Positions 18,441 to 29,590 of a stretch of 64,000 nt of DNA are shown one piece after another. The position numbers were made by a program, and so were the translations under genes. Source of the DNA: Pegoplata infirma. Taxonomy: Eukaryota; Arthropoda; Insecta; Diptera; Anthomyiidae. Under the pieces are notes generated by a model, which saw only the letters and a program-made list of their open reading frames with translations, had not been told where the DNA came from and ran no database searches. Location: positions 60,412,313 to 60,476,312 of the forward strand of contig OY992537.1 of NCBI GenBank assembly GCA_963921195.1. The letters run 5' to 3'. The stretch's first letter is position 1; each line of letters starts with the position of its first letter.

Positions 18441-20737
18441 CACTCAAAAAAATACGTTAGTAAATTTACTAATTTTTTTTGCTAATGCTTGTTAGCCAAC
18501 TTTAAGCAAATTTTTAGTTGAGATTTCCATGTTAGCCAAAAATTCTTGTAAACTTTATTTAGCACATTAGCAATTTTAAACAAACTTTGAACTAATTTCT
18601 TTTGCTAAGATTTGAAATTGAGTTGACAACATTTGTACAAGATTTTTTGCTAATATTAGCAAAAATAAATGGTAAATTTTTTTTAATTTTCAAAAAACTT
18701 AAAATGGCGCTATCTCGGAAACTAAGCCAGATAGAGCAAAATGGAGGCCATTTTTGGTTCTCGGCCTCATAGTATCGCCGGTCCTCTTCACATGTGTGGA
18801 CCCATATGGGTCCGAACTTTGGATTCAAAAAAGTTAGCATTCCCGAAAATTTTAAAATGCTCATATCTCGGTAAATATTGCCGACACAACAAAAAGTCCA
18901 AAAGCATTTTTGTAGCTCTCAACACGTAGAACAAAGTAAACAAAAGCTCTCCGAGTAATATTTTTTAAGTTATCGAATTTTGTAATTCTCAAAACCCCGG
19001 TGGTCCCCTAAAATAACGTATCTCAAAAACTGAGCAAAGTAGAGCGAAACGGACACATATTTTGGATCAAGAAACCTAACTAGGTCTAGGCCCATCGGGG
19101 TCTGGACCTATCGGGTCCGAACCCAATGGGGTCCTCAAATGTGTCTGAACTAAGTTGAAAAAAAAAAATTTCAGTTAACTGATTTTTGGCAAAACATTTT
19201 TGCTAACTTTACCAAAAAAATTGTGGGTTCAAAATCAGCAAATATTCTTGTAGGTTTACAACAGGGATGTTAAATAGGGTTTTCAATTTTGTACCAACTT
19301 TCAAAAAAAATGTACTTTTTGTACCCTCACGGTACCATTTAATAACAATTTAACTTAAAAAAATGAGAGTGTAAATTAGGTTGTACTAAATCTTGTTTAC
19401 CCCCCCCCCCCCAAAAATCCAAACAAAAAAACATGTTTCAGGGGCGTTTATGAACAATTTCTTAAAATCTATTCTGCAGAAAAATGTCTCATTGTCCGAT
19501 ACTTTATCTATAGGAAAAATTCTCAGAATTTTAGAATTTTTCGATGGGAAAAATGTATCTGAGTGTGTAAACACGAAAAATGTATCAAGATCTCAGAATT
19601 CTTCTAAATATGAAAACCCAAGCAGAAATTGACGACGGTTCTAAAAAAAAAACGTTCTGAAAGCGCTGTAACAAAAAAAAAAGCGTTCTCGAAACGCTAT
19701 TTTTAAACGCTTTGCGAGCGTTTTTGAAAAAAAAAACAATCTCAAAGCGTTTTTTTGAAAAAAAAAAACAATCTCAAAGCGTTTTTTTGTAACGCTTTGC
19801 GAGCGTATTCGAAAAGCATTTTAAGAGTTCTTTAGATTTTTTTTTTTGAAAAAAATTTCTAAGTTCTGAAACTATTTTTGAATAAAATTTTGTTTTTGTT
19901 TTTTAAGTAAAAAAAATTATCAAAAATGTTTATAGTTTTTTTTTAATTTTCTAAGTTTCGAAAATTTTTTTGGAGTACAAACATTTTTTTTCGGATTTCA
20001 CTTTGTATCAAACAAATTATTATACCCGAACTAAAACAGAAATTCTTTACTTTGGGTTTTAAAAGCGCTTTGATTACTTTAAAAAAAACGTTCTCAAAGC
20101 ACTTTTTTACATCGCTTTTAAAACGCTTTAAGCCTAGCGTAGATCGATGTTATCATTCGGATCATCTGAAGGCGCTTTGAAGTTGGTATACAGAACGCTC
20201 GTACAACCGTCCACAACTCTTTCACAACGATTTTGCGAATGTATTTTTCTAACTAAGAAGTATCAAAATCTGCAATTAATAATATCTTCATTAATTGTCC
20301 ATTAATAACTGACTGATTCTAAGGCTTTTTAGTTAGATAAAAGAGAGCAAGCATTTTTGTCTAATTCTGATAACTTTCTTCTTTTTTTTTGTAACAAATT
20401 TTTAGAAAAATTTTATTTCAAAACTATGTACTTTAAACTGTCTTAAAAAAAAGGTAAAAACTAAAAAAAGTGTCTCATTTATAGTGTAAATCGGTCTAGC
20501 ATTAGCATCTTTGTGAGCATTTATTTAAAGTAAAGAAAAATGTTAGAGGCCTTTACCGATATTTTAATGAGTTAAAAAGAAATTGGAAATTTTATAATTG
20601 TACCAAATGAGTCGTGGTAGTACCACGGTACTTTTTAAGGTCAAAATGTACCAAAAAAAAGTACAATTGTACCAAGTTTAACATCCCTGGTTAACAAGCT
20701 TTTTTTGCTAACACTACAGTTTTTTTTTTTTTGAGTG
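18441..20737 (-). mobile_element. element A copy 2, interrupted by hAT-1
   Basis: Starts 'CACTCAAAAAAATACG' after TA (18439-18440) and ends 'TTTTTGAGTG' before TA (20738-20739). It is in the reverse orientation of copy 1; without the nested hAT-1 it is about 870 bp, like copy 1 (878 bp). The flanks 'aatcagaaagtctc' and 'gatcccattaaagcaac' are the two halves of LINE-G, which confirms the insertion point. Confidence 0.8.
19262..20689. mobile_element. hAT-1, non-autonomous hAT-type element
   Basis: Inverted ends CAGGGATGTTAAA and TTTAACATCCCTG. The 8-bp flanks are GTTTACAA (19254-19261) and GTTAACAA (20690-20697), 7 of 8 identical. Element A copy 1 shows the uninterrupted site ('cttgtaggtttacaagc' in reverse complement, near 3403-3419). 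The 1428-bp interior has 'gtac'-rich subterminal repeats and, at 19640-19810, repeated 'aaagcg'/'cgcttt' blocks including a duplicated 'acaatctcaaagcgtttttt'. No transposase. It shares ends with hAT-6 at 61758. Confidence 0.8.
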
Positions 20738-20739
20738 TA

Positions 20740-20997
20740 GATCCCATTAAAGCAACTCTCTGACGATAAAGCGCCGGGCAATGGCATATGAAGTGTTCGA
20801 TAGTTTCCAACTCTTCTTCATCCATACAATTTTGACAAAAGTCATTTGACGGCACATTTAACCGCTCTGCGTGCTTCTCTGTGAGACAGTGTCAGGGAAT
20901 AACAGCAACCATTGTCGAAATCTCTCCCCTTGGAAGCGATATCAGCTCATTTGTGTGCCTCTGATTAAGAGAAGGCAAAATCTGTCGTGTTGTCTCA
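20740..20997 (-). pseudogene. LINE-G Cys/His C-terminal domain
   Basis: The minus strand reads 'HAERLNVPSNDFCQNC' followed by 'MDEEELETIEHFICHCPAL', a complete CxxC...HxxCxC knuckle, and 'YRQRVALMG'. A frameshift and a stop separate it from the RNase H frame at 21003-21584. The downstream half of the tail is at 18259-18438, beyond element A. Confidence 0.7.
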
Positions 20998-21002
20998 CTC
21001 GT

Positions 21003-21584
21003 TCAACTATTTGGCCATCTCTGATTAGTCTTCGTCACGAAACAAAGCCATAGATTTTGCTTGCAAGTTTCTAGAGGCATACCAACGCATTCCAATTCTG
21101 TTGGAATCTGTAAGGTAATTCCCAGTCTTGCAAGCTCATCAAATTTGCGATTCCCTGGAATATATCTGTGCCCTGAGACCCATATGAGTCGTATGTAAAA
21201 CAGCTTCGCCATCTTTTTTAAAGACCTGCGGCAGTAAAGGACAGATCTTGTTGTCAGAAACATGGACTCTATAGACTTGACCGCGGCTTGACTGTCAGAA
21301 TATATGTTGACTGCGGTTGTGGACAAGACATTGCAACTCAACCAGTCATCCAATTTTTTTATTGCCAGCATCTCTGCCTGGTAAATACTGCAATGATCTG
21401 GAAATCTTCGAGTTAGTCTCAATCCAAGCTCTTCCGAATAGACTTCAAAGCCCACTTGCTCGTGAAGCTTCGATCCATCTGTGTAAAAACTAATGGTGGC
21501 TTCACTACCCGGCATGAACCACATCCAAAACTCCTTGGATTGTATCATAGTGGTAATGGATTGCTGGATATTCTTTAGAGGCAA
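21003..21584 (-). pseudogene. LINE-G RNase H domain, motifs intact
   Basis: The longest meaningful frame in the window (193 codons, minus strand). It holds all four RNase H acidic residues: D36 in 'SFYTDGSKL', E71 in 'YQAEMLAI', D97 in 'IYSDSQAA' and D149 in 'NRKFDELARLG', plus the 'IWVSGH' motif at 134-139. In a working LINE this domain degrades the RNA strand of the RNA-DNA hybrid. The element is not functional: upstream it is cut by the CR1-like LINE (its oligo(A) at 21622), downstream it is frameshifted. Neighbouring LINE-2 lost D and E at the same sites, so LINE-G is a younger or differently aged family. RNase H of this kind occurs in LOA, I and related clades. Confidence 0.8.
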
Positions 21585-21621
21585 GCGCTCTAATAGAGGA
21601 TTTAAGATAAGCTTCTGTATG

Positions 21622-22572
21622 TTTTTTTTTTTATATTAAACCAACACTCAGGGGATGCCCTCTACGAATGCAGTGCATTGTGTTGATATCAGGAAAAATA
21701 GGTATGAGAGGTAGGAAAGAGGGAGGAGTGTTTATAAATATTTGACTTGAACCTTTCTAGATTAAATGTGTTAGGAAAGACTTCTGCGGGGGGTTATTCC
21801 ACATACGAATAGATCGACTGAGAAACGAATTCTCTCTGCAATGCGTTGTGCGAAAGACTGGACTGTCGATTACAATCAGATAAGCTCTATTTGATAAGCG
21901 AGTGTTACGAACAAAAACACGGGCTCGGGGTATGAGTTCGCTTATCTCAGCAGAACATTTCCCATGGTAATATCGATAGAACAGTGTCACACAACCCACA
22001 TTCCGACGATGCTCTAATGAATCAATAGAAGTAGATACGCTATTGTCATTAATAAGCTTCACCGCCCTCCATTGCACACGGTCCAGAAAATTCAGTAGAT
22101 AGACACTGAAGCTCCTGCCCATATATGGGAGTTGTATTCCATTTTCGGTCGAATGTAGGTGGTATTGATAGTGCGGAGATCGGATGAGGTAAAGTAGTTC
22201 TTACACCTTTTCAGAAAGCCAAGACACTTGAATGCTTCTTTCGGCACTTGAAAAATATGCTTATTCCATCGGACATCACACTGTATTTTCATGCCCAGAA
22301 CATCAAGGGTTTCCGATTCCACAATATCAATACCCCCCATTGATACAGATGACGGTGATAATTCCACAGCCCGTCTGTGGGTCAACACACAACACTGGGT
22401 TTTGCGTGCATTAAAGTCCACCCTATTCGCTCAACACCACTCTGAGATAGTAGAAAGATCTTGGACGAGTGTGTCATTCATTTTCTGGCTCATTAACCCA
22501 ACCTCCGAAAGGCTTGGACTATGTCTAAAGGAAAATGAACGACAAATGTTGCTGTCATCTGCAAAAGAGTAG
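21622..22572 (-). pseudogene. CR1-like LINE, reverse transcriptase C-terminal half with oligo(A) tail
   Basis: The minus strand carries the RT catalytic box 'YSFADDSNICRS' (FADD at 22554-22565), then 'VDFNARKTQCCVLTHRR', 'LDVLGMKIQCDVRWNKHIF', 'YIRPKMEYNSHIWAG', 'LDRVQWRAVKLIND' and 'YRYYHGKCSAEISELIPRAR'. The last two are typical of the C-terminus of CR1-like LINEs, which lack RNase H. Frames change at about 22420, 22110 and 21770. After the final stop a short 3' UTR ends in eleven A (minus strand) at 21622-21632, inside LINE-G. The catalytic aspartates survive, but the frame does not. Confidence 0.75.
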
Positions 22573-22828
22573 ATAGGATTAGAAGTTTGACTTAGAAGGT
22601 CGTTTAAGAAGATAAGAAATAGAGAAGGAGAAAGAACAGAGCCTTGGGGTACGCCTGAATTAAGCTGAAATTCTCTTGAAGAGACCCTATCTATGACAAC
22701 ACGTTAGTACGGTCCGTGAGACCGGTTTATCCATTTCTGGAGCCATTAGTGCTCTAACATGACTTCGAAATTTAACCCAGTTCGTTTTCTTGGGGTTTGT
22801 GTAATATTCCCTATTCCCCCTAATACAC
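22573..22828 (-). pseudogene. CR1-like LINE, RT finger/palm region with first duplicate unit
   Basis: The minus strand reads 'GVPQGSVLSPSLFLIFLNDL' just upstream of FADD (22622-22657), preceded by 'DRVSSREFQLNS' and 'HYWLQKWINRSHGPY'. The GVPQGS motif is RT motif 4. The part 22636-22828 is one unit of a tandem duplication. Confidence 0.7.
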
Positions 22829-23021
22829 ACAGAGCCTTGGGGTACGCCTGAATTAAGCTGAAATTCTCTTGAAGAGACCCCATCTATGAGAACACGTTAG
22901 TACGGTCCGTGAGACCGGTTTATCCATTTCTGGAGCCAATAGTGCTCTAACATGACTTCGAAATTTAACCCAGTTCGTTTTCTTGGGGTTTGTATAATAT
23001 TCCCTATTCCCCCTAATACAC
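22636..23021 (-). repeat. 193-bp tandem duplication inside the CR1-like RT
   Basis: Units 22636-22828 and 22829-23021 differ at only a handful of positions (for example 'gaccctatctatgaca' against 'gaccccatctatgaga'). Each encodes the same RT stretch around 'EFQLNSGVPQ'. 193 is not a multiple of 3, so the duplication also breaks the frame. The LINE ends at 23021. Confidence 0.9.
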
Positions 23022-23989
23022 TTTCATAGAAATAGGAGATTTTCGCTTGATCAAAGTTTATAGTTTATGAACGTATTAAATGTGTTTTGTAAACATAAAT
23101 GTGTGTATGTGTTAGTGTTAGAATATATGTACTCAACCCCATTTTTGTTAATGTTGTTATGGTGACCATTTGGCGCCTGATTCTATAGAAATGTAATGAG
23201 AAATAATAACAAAAAAAAAAATAGAAAAACATTGTGGCCAATATAAACGATATAAAAGGATGTTACAAACATGCGAATGTATTAGTGTAAAACTTACACA
23301 CACACTTAGAAAACACACACCCTTTAAACCATGCAATGAGCGTATAGTCAAGTAAAATTTAATGCGTATGTGTTTCTGTTCTCATATTATACAGTTAATA
23401 ATGTAAAAAGGTGTTAAAAGCTTATGTTATGGTCAGGTCGTTACCAATACATAAACATAGAAAAGGAAAATTGTAAAAATTGAATCTTTTCCATATGACT
23501 ATTTACTACCGTTTTTACTACTTTGCACCACATTATGATGACACACATAACTAAATAGACCTGTGTAAAAGTATTTCTTTTTTTTCTACTTAGAACGTAG
23601 TAAGTCAGCAAGTAAAACATTTCAAGTTTCTATCGCTTTTATGACCATTTTGTCTAGATTTTTTTTTTTATTCCTGTAAATGTCTGGCAATATGTTGTTA
23701 TTGCCTTGTCAATCGTAATTTTGAAATGATTGTACAATAATGATATGAGTTTAGATGAAGAGAGAAAGTAATTGTGTATTTGTACAGGATTTTCCCTTGG
23801 CCTTGATATGTCATAAAATTTTTGTACGTAGATGAATCAGTTATTGTGTAATAATAAAAAATTCTATATCCTTGTAAAAGTAATATTAGAGTGGAATTTT
23901 CTGTCAATATTTGATTTTTCCCAGTCTACAAGCAAATTTTTTATTCCACTAACCCATTACAGATGTAATACGGATAAGAAGATTTTACT
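23022..23989. other. spacer, no gene seen
   Basis: AT-rich and apparently single-copy in this window. Short 'gtgtatgtgttag' simple sequence occurs near 23100. No coding or RNA feature is supported. Confidence 0.4.
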
Positions 23990-24335
23990 AATTAATTGAA
24001 AAAGATAAATCGAAAAATCAATTATAATTCGAAATCTATTAACTCTAGTTTGGAAACGATCAATTGTAATTCGAAAAAGATAATTTTTTATTCAAAAATT
24101 CGAGAAAAATCAATTATAATTCGAAAAGGATCATAATATCAATTATAACTCGAAAAGGATCATAATTCGACAAGGATCATATGTTATTCGAAATATATTA
24201 ATTTTCATTCGTAAAATATCAATTGTGATTCGGAGAAGATCAACTGTAATTCGAAAACGATCAATTGTAATTCGTAAAAGATCAATTATAATTCGAAGAG
24301 AATCATTTGTAATTCGAAAAAGAGGCAATTTTACT
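23990..24335 (+). repeat. minisatellite, about 21-bp unit (larger array)
   Basis: Roughly fifteen imperfect units like 'atcaattgtaattcgaaaaag', the same family as 11458-11667. The open frame across it on the minus strand is a repeat artefact ('RITIDLLRITID' pattern). Confidence 0.8.
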
Positions 24336-25073
24336 AAAAGTGAAAAAGATCAATACACATTCAGTTGATAAGTAAATAAAAAGCACAGTTAAAAAAAAAA
24401 ATGGTGAAATCCAAGCAATTGTTAAAAAAAAAAAAAACTTTACACACTCCTAAAAGTCGGCAACAATTTTATTAATTTATTTTAAATATGATGCGTATGA
24501 GTAACATTAATTCAATTTCTTTGTTTTTATTTCAAAATAATCTAATTAGAGTAGAAAGTTCAAGTTTTCATTATTTTTAATAATATCAATGGTAAAAGAA
24601 AGTTAACCATTAGCAAAACAAAGCCCCAACGCACGTTGCACAGAGGGGTGAAATGCATCCAAAGTGGCGATTAATTCAATAGATGAACATTAACTTTCAC
24701 AACCGTGTTTGGTACCAGGTTAAAGTAGATAAAATTTAACATCAATAATGGCAAAAAACAAAGTTCTAAGTTGTATACTTTATTTGCAGTGTGTGTTTAA
24801 AGTTCAATTATTTTTATTATTTTTGCGCGCATTGATTTAAAGCAGTGATCGGCAGAAAGAGGCATATGAAAGTATTTGTGTTTTAATAAAAATATGCATG
24901 TGTTGGTGTATTTCTTCAACAAAGCGACATCAACCTGCTTTGAAGAAAGTAAGCTTGCTACTGAATAAAATATTTGTTCTTTTTATGCTCTTTGTTGATT
25001 TTTTGTTGACATTCGTGTTGTATACATGTGAATAACCGATTGTGTTCGGCTCCAGCGTGCAATGGGTGCCGAC
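24336..25073. other. spacer with a dispersed short repeat
   Basis: AT-rich. The block 'aacgcacgttgcacagag' plus 'tccaaagtggcg' near 24628-24665 recurs diverged at 27845-27885 and inverted at 29600-29650. No gene seen. Confidence 0.4.
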
Positions 25074-25928
25074 CAGGGCTGTCAGATATGGCGATTTCTC
25101 GCCAAACGTGGCGATTTTGAAATGTGTTTGGCGACGAGTTTTTTGATTTGGCGACGTGGCGATTTTTTGGCGATTTACAAAATGATTGGCGATTTCTTTG
25201 GCGATTTTGTCAAATTATTTTCTGAATATTTTCAAAAGATTAGTAGAGCCATTATTTCAAATTATTAAATTTTATTTACTTTTGCTGCGCTTAGACAATT
25301 AAAACTTTTTTTTTTTAACATTTTCGACAGACTTTCTACAAGTCTGCTCGTCTAAGTGGCTCTTTATGAATTAAAACAAAACAAAAAACATTTGGGAAAT
25401 TTGTCCAGTGCCCAGGTGAGTCAAAAACTATAATACGAGAATCACAAAAAAATTAATTACTTTTTTTTTCCAATTTTACACTGTTGTAAACTGTTGTTGA
25501 GTAAAAATAGCGATAAGAAAACTAAGAAATATCCAAGACCAATTATCATGGATCGATTGGGGTTTTTCCATTAGTGCAGAAAACAAGCATAAATGAATTT
25601 TGAGTGAAATTTATTGCCTATAGACAGATTTTAGAAGTAATTAGCAAAAATTTAAAAAGTAGTAATTTATCATTTACCGATTGAAGTAACACAATACAAA
25701 AACTAAAAAAAAAATACTTTTGGCGATTTTTATGTATTTTTCTAGGATTTTGGCGATTTCTGAGTATAATTATTTTCTAGCCATTATAAAGAAAACAAAA
25801 TATTTTTTTTTTTAATAAAATTAATTATTTTTTTTTAACAAAAACTGAAAAAACTTGAGTTTTGGCGATTTCTGGCGATTTTTGATATCCGATTTGGCGA
25901 TGAGCGTAAAAAAAATCTGACAACCCTG
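25074..25928. mobile_element. hAT-2, non-autonomous hAT-type element
   Basis: The ends CAGGGCTGTCAGAT and ATCTGACAACCCTG are inverted with one mismatch. The 8-bp target duplication GTGCCGAC is exact (25066-25073 and 25929-25936). Both ends carry clusters of 'tggcgattt', in the same orientation, as possible subterminal binding repeats. It is 855 bp, has no transposase, and the host sequence 'gtgccgaccactgattt' resumes on the right. Confidence 0.85.
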
Positions 25929-25936
25929 GTGCCGAC

Positions 25937-26539
25937 CACTGATTTAAAGTGAAAATTTTGATATTTCAAGTAATTATATTTTGTATAAAGACTTCTAAAA
26001 TTGAAAGCTTCATAATGGATCAGTCTACTTTAGGTATTTGAGCATATAAAAAAAATTTTTTGGTTTAGATAAATGTTTTGGAAATATTAAAAAAAAAAAT
26101 AATAAAAATGCTCTAAAAATAGGGTATTTTTGATATAAATATTGAGTTTCAACAACTTTGTCTGTGAAAGAGTGAAAATCCGCCTATATGGTCTTTAAAT
26201 ATATGATTTCATCTAATAAATCCCTGAATGTCCGTTTGCGGTTTTTTGCGGTTTTTGACTTATCAATTTTTTTGTGAAAGAACTCCAGTTGCTAAAAATC
26301 TATTTGAAAAAAAATACTAAAAATCAAGTTGTTTTCATAATATTTTGTCCTTATATTCCGTATGGTAGTTGTAACTGCAGCTCATGAGTGTACTGTTTAT
26401 AAGAGATGGGTGCGTGAGTTATTTTAAATCACGCACACGCACGCCCGCCCCCTTTTTGGGGCGTGGTTATAAAAAAATATGTAATAATAATGCAATTGTA
26501 TTACTTAAGTGCAAAAACCAATAAAAATTAATTTGCAAT
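25937..26539. other. spacer, no gene seen
   Basis: AT-rich. A short C-rich patch 'cgcacgcccgccccc' lies near 26435. Weak similarity to 28020-28260 ('aaaaat...ggagtattttt') suggests an old shared repeat. Confidence 0.35.
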
Positions 26540-26672
26540 GATTAATCGCAAGGGTGAAAGTGCCCCCTACATCCCCCTCCGAGCCCCTATCAAAAATGCC
26601 CCCCAAATTTTTTTGTAGTTTTGTAACGTTTTGGATGGTATAGAATATTCGGCACATCAGTCTTACTTGTTG
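26540..26672 (+). repeat. mini-me-3 3' end fragment
   Basis: C-rich 'ccccctacatccccctccga' then 'ggatggtatagaatattcgg' and 'cacatcagtcttacttgttg' match the last 130 bp of the mini-me-3 at 7395-7911 in the same order. Confidence 0.55.
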
Positions 26673-26935
26673 TGTTAAAATACCCTCAATTTCCATATTT
26701 TTGGTATTTTGTTGTTTTTTGTTTTGTGAGAGATGAGTGCGTGAGTGATTTTGATGAAGATACACCATACATAACCTCACCAACTAGACCTTAAATTATT
26801 CTATTCTGATCCTTTAAAAATTTTCGTCTGTAAATTTTTGAGATAAATGTTCACATTAACTGAATTAAGTGAAAAATAATGACTTGATTAAAATTGAATT
26901 AATACTAATAAGAATACATATTTTATTTTAAGTAG

Positions 26936-27186
26936 ATTTATTCTAGCTCGAGGTCATTATTTCATTTACCAACTAAAACTATGATATTCTCTTATTTTTT
27001 TTTTTTGCTAAATAATCTTGACAATGGGATCTGACAAATCCCGAAACACGTGTCGATTAAGTCTTGAAAAAAATTACCAACATAAATAAATTTAAAAACG
27101 GAAAAATTAATTTCTTGAAAATTATTCTATGAGAATATCATAGTTTTAATTAGTAAAGGAAATAATGACCTCGAGCTAGAATAAAC
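26936..27186. repeat. palindromic foldback, 56-bp arms
   Basis: Left arm 26936-26991 and right arm 27131-27186 are inverted copies with few mismatches; each includes 'ctagctcgaggtcattattt' or its complement and 'actatgatattctc'. The loop is 139 bp. The GAGGTC block is shared with other palindromes and repeats in the window. Confidence 0.8.
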
Positions 27187-27279
27187 CCACTCAAAACATA
27201 ATATTTTAAAGGTCGAATAAAACAATTTTTATTTTTTAATAAAAATTAATCAGAATTTGAATACATATTTTATTTATTT

Positions 27280-27800
27280 TATATTTATTTACTTATTTTT
27301 TTGATGTCAAAGTTACAGCGAAAATTGTGAATAAGGCTTTTTCCGAAAAACAGAAAAAAAAGTTTAACAGGTAAAAATATTTTTTCCAATTTTTCTTCTG
27401 AAATGCTACGTTTTATTAAATTATGATTATCCATTAATAAAAAATTTTTAATCTTCTGTTTCGGGACTTTTTGAGATAAATTTGTACATTAATGAGATTT
27501 AGTGAAAAACAAAAATCGAATTTTAAATTAAAATTATACTAATAAAAACATATTCGATATATTTACTTTTTTAAGTTTTTAATAGCACATTAAGTTCGCT
27601 ATAATGTGCCATTTTATTTATAAATGTAAAGCTTTTTGTTCCAAAGTTACAGCAAAAATTGTGAAATAAGATATTATATCCGAAAAACAATAAAGCGCCT
27701 AACAGGTTAAAAAAATTTTTTTTCCAATGTTTTTTTTTCGAAAATGCTGTGTTTTTATGTGTTTAAGATTACTCATCAATAAAAAATTATAATATTTTAA
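27280..27800. repeat. family K, two diverged direct copies
   Basis: 27300-27450 and 27625-27800 share, in order, 'aaagttacagc(g)aaaattgtga', 'ccgaaaaaca', 'aacaggt(t)aaaa' and 'atcaataaaaaatt'-like sequence. A third diverged copy is at 29400-29590. Non-coding; family not recognised. Confidence 0.5.
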
Positions 27801-28429
27801 AATTAAGTCTTCTATGTATTAATCGCCATTTTAGGTATCATCCACCCCACTGTGCGTTGGGTTGAAATGGATCAAAAGTGGCGCTTTATTCAAAACTGAA
27901 AAAAAATTTTTTACAAAAATTATTAATTTAGGGTTAAAGTATATAAAATTAGACTAAAAAATCTGTCACAACTATTATTCTGAGTTGTTAACTTTTCCTG
28001 CAATCCGTCGTCAAAATCAAATACATTTTTGTGTTTTTGAATATGGTGCTAAAAATTGAAAATCAACTTATTTCTAGAATTTTTTTTTGGTATTTTTTCA
28101 TTCAAAGGTAATTTTTTTATTATGGAACCATGAATTTCAGGCATTTTCAAATACATTTCGGTTTTTTGTTTTTTAAAATTAATTGTAAAAATATTTTTAA
28201 AATTTTTTTGTAAAATGTTCCAAAAATGGAGTATTTTTAATACTTGATGGAATATAAAAAAAAAATGTAAGAGGTTGTTACTGCTTATACATTGTGATAA
28301 TAAAGCATATAGTATAAGCTTTAATTTAAAAAGAAAAAAACGTCCGCGTTTAATGCCGTTATTTTTTTATTTAAGATTTTATGAAAAAAATATGGTGGCT
28401 TCAATAACACTTCATCACAAAAAAACAAA
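27801..28429. other. spacer, no gene seen
   Basis: Contains the diverged 'cactgtgcgttgggttgaaatggat' type block at about 27850 also seen at 24628, otherwise AT-rich with no supported feature. Confidence 0.35.
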
Positions 28430-29055
28430 AAAGTGACCCAGAACCTAGACTCACTTATCCTTATGTATTTTAACCTTCTAAAATCGATTCTGCCATCAGA
28501 ATTGAATTCTATAGTTGGGGTTTCCTATGATTTACAAGGAATTCCGCAAAGTGAACCCACCCAATTTTCTTGTGAATTTGACAAAGTTAAAAAAATTTTT
28601 AATTTTATTTCTGTATGTAAGGTTCAAGTCTGATTTATTACGTAGAAAATAAGAATATTTTAAATAAAATCCGTAAAAAATTGCAGAAGTTACATGCATT
28701 TGAACAAAAACGCGTTATTTCAGTTTTATACAAAAACAGTTGTATTTATGTTGTGAATCAATGCATTTTTGTTAAAATGCTAGTAACTTATTCAATTTTT
28801 GATGGATTTTATGAAAAAAGCTCTTATTTTCTTCGTAATAAATCAGACTTAAACATTACATACCGAAATAAAATTTTAAAAAATGTTAGCTTATTGTTAA
28901 TCAAATTAACAAGGAAATCGGGTCAGTTCACTTTTGGGGATTTTCCTTGTAAATTAGAGAAAAACCCAACAAAAGAATTTAATTCTGATCGCGGAATTGA
29001 ATTTATATGGTAAAAATACAAAGTATTAGTGGTCTAGACCTTTTTTGTGGGTCTT
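28430..29055. mobile_element. large imperfect foldback, arms about 240 bp
   Basis: The arms 28430-28670 and 28810-29055 pair over most of their length: 'cagaattgaattctatagtt' (28498) against 'gaatttaattctg' (28975), 'gatttacaaggaattccgc' against 'ttttccttgtaaat', and 'aagtctgatttattacg' against 'cgtaataaatcagactt'. The open frames of 66 and 110 codons here lie on the arms of this hairpin and have no recognisable motif, so I treat them as spurious. Confidence 0.7.
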
Positions 29056-29069
29056 TGTAAGCTATATAT

Positions 29070-29320
29070 AAACAAGTAAGAGTTTAAAATTCGGCTGTGC
29101 CAAATCTTTAATACCCTCCAACAAGCAAAAAATATAAAAATGACAGGGACGGTTTTTGTGGGGAGTGAGAAGGGGGCGGGGGCGGGGTAAGCAGATGTCT
29201 CTGGGTGGTGTAATATAATATCTGACAAATATGATAATAATAGATCAGAATTACAACTTTCCTGGCCTTTTTATGGAAAATTTTAATTTTGGTGTAACTC
29301 AAAAATCCGACTTTGAACAA
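29070..29320 (-). mobile_element. mini-me-3 3' part, reverse
   Basis: 'acaagtaagagtttaaaatt' and 'cggctgtgccaaatcttt' followed by 'aataccctccaa' are the complement of the mini-me-3 3' end. Then comes the G-rich patch 'gggggcgggggcgggg', the counterpart of its C-rich patch. Confidence 0.6.
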
Positions 29321-29399
29321 ATTTTATGCAAGTATTAACACATATTTATTTTTTATTGTTTTAAATTTTTATTATTGCATTAAAAATTCTTTAATTTGC

Positions 29400-29590
29400 A
29401 ACTGTATTCATTAAATTATCGCTTTTGGTTTAAAAGTAACAGCTTAAATTGTGAATCAAGTTCAATATTCAAGAAACACTAAAAAAATTCTGACAGGTTA
29501 AAAATAAATAAAAAAGACATGTTTTTTCTTTAAAAGGGTGCTTTCTAATGAATTATTTATCATTCATCAATTAAAAAATATTATATGTTA
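29400..29590. repeat. family K, third copy
   Basis: Diverged copy of 27300-27450 and 27625-27800: 'aaaagtaacagcttaaattg' plus 'tgaatcaag' then 'ctgacaggttaaaaat'. Confidence 0.45.

Noticed and set aside
23990..24335. CRISPR-like or regulatory array
   Set aside because: The units abut with no spacers; it is a minisatellite.
28681..29013. 110-codon open frame
   Set aside because: Lies on a foldback arm, no recognisable motif, and its mirror strand is open too.
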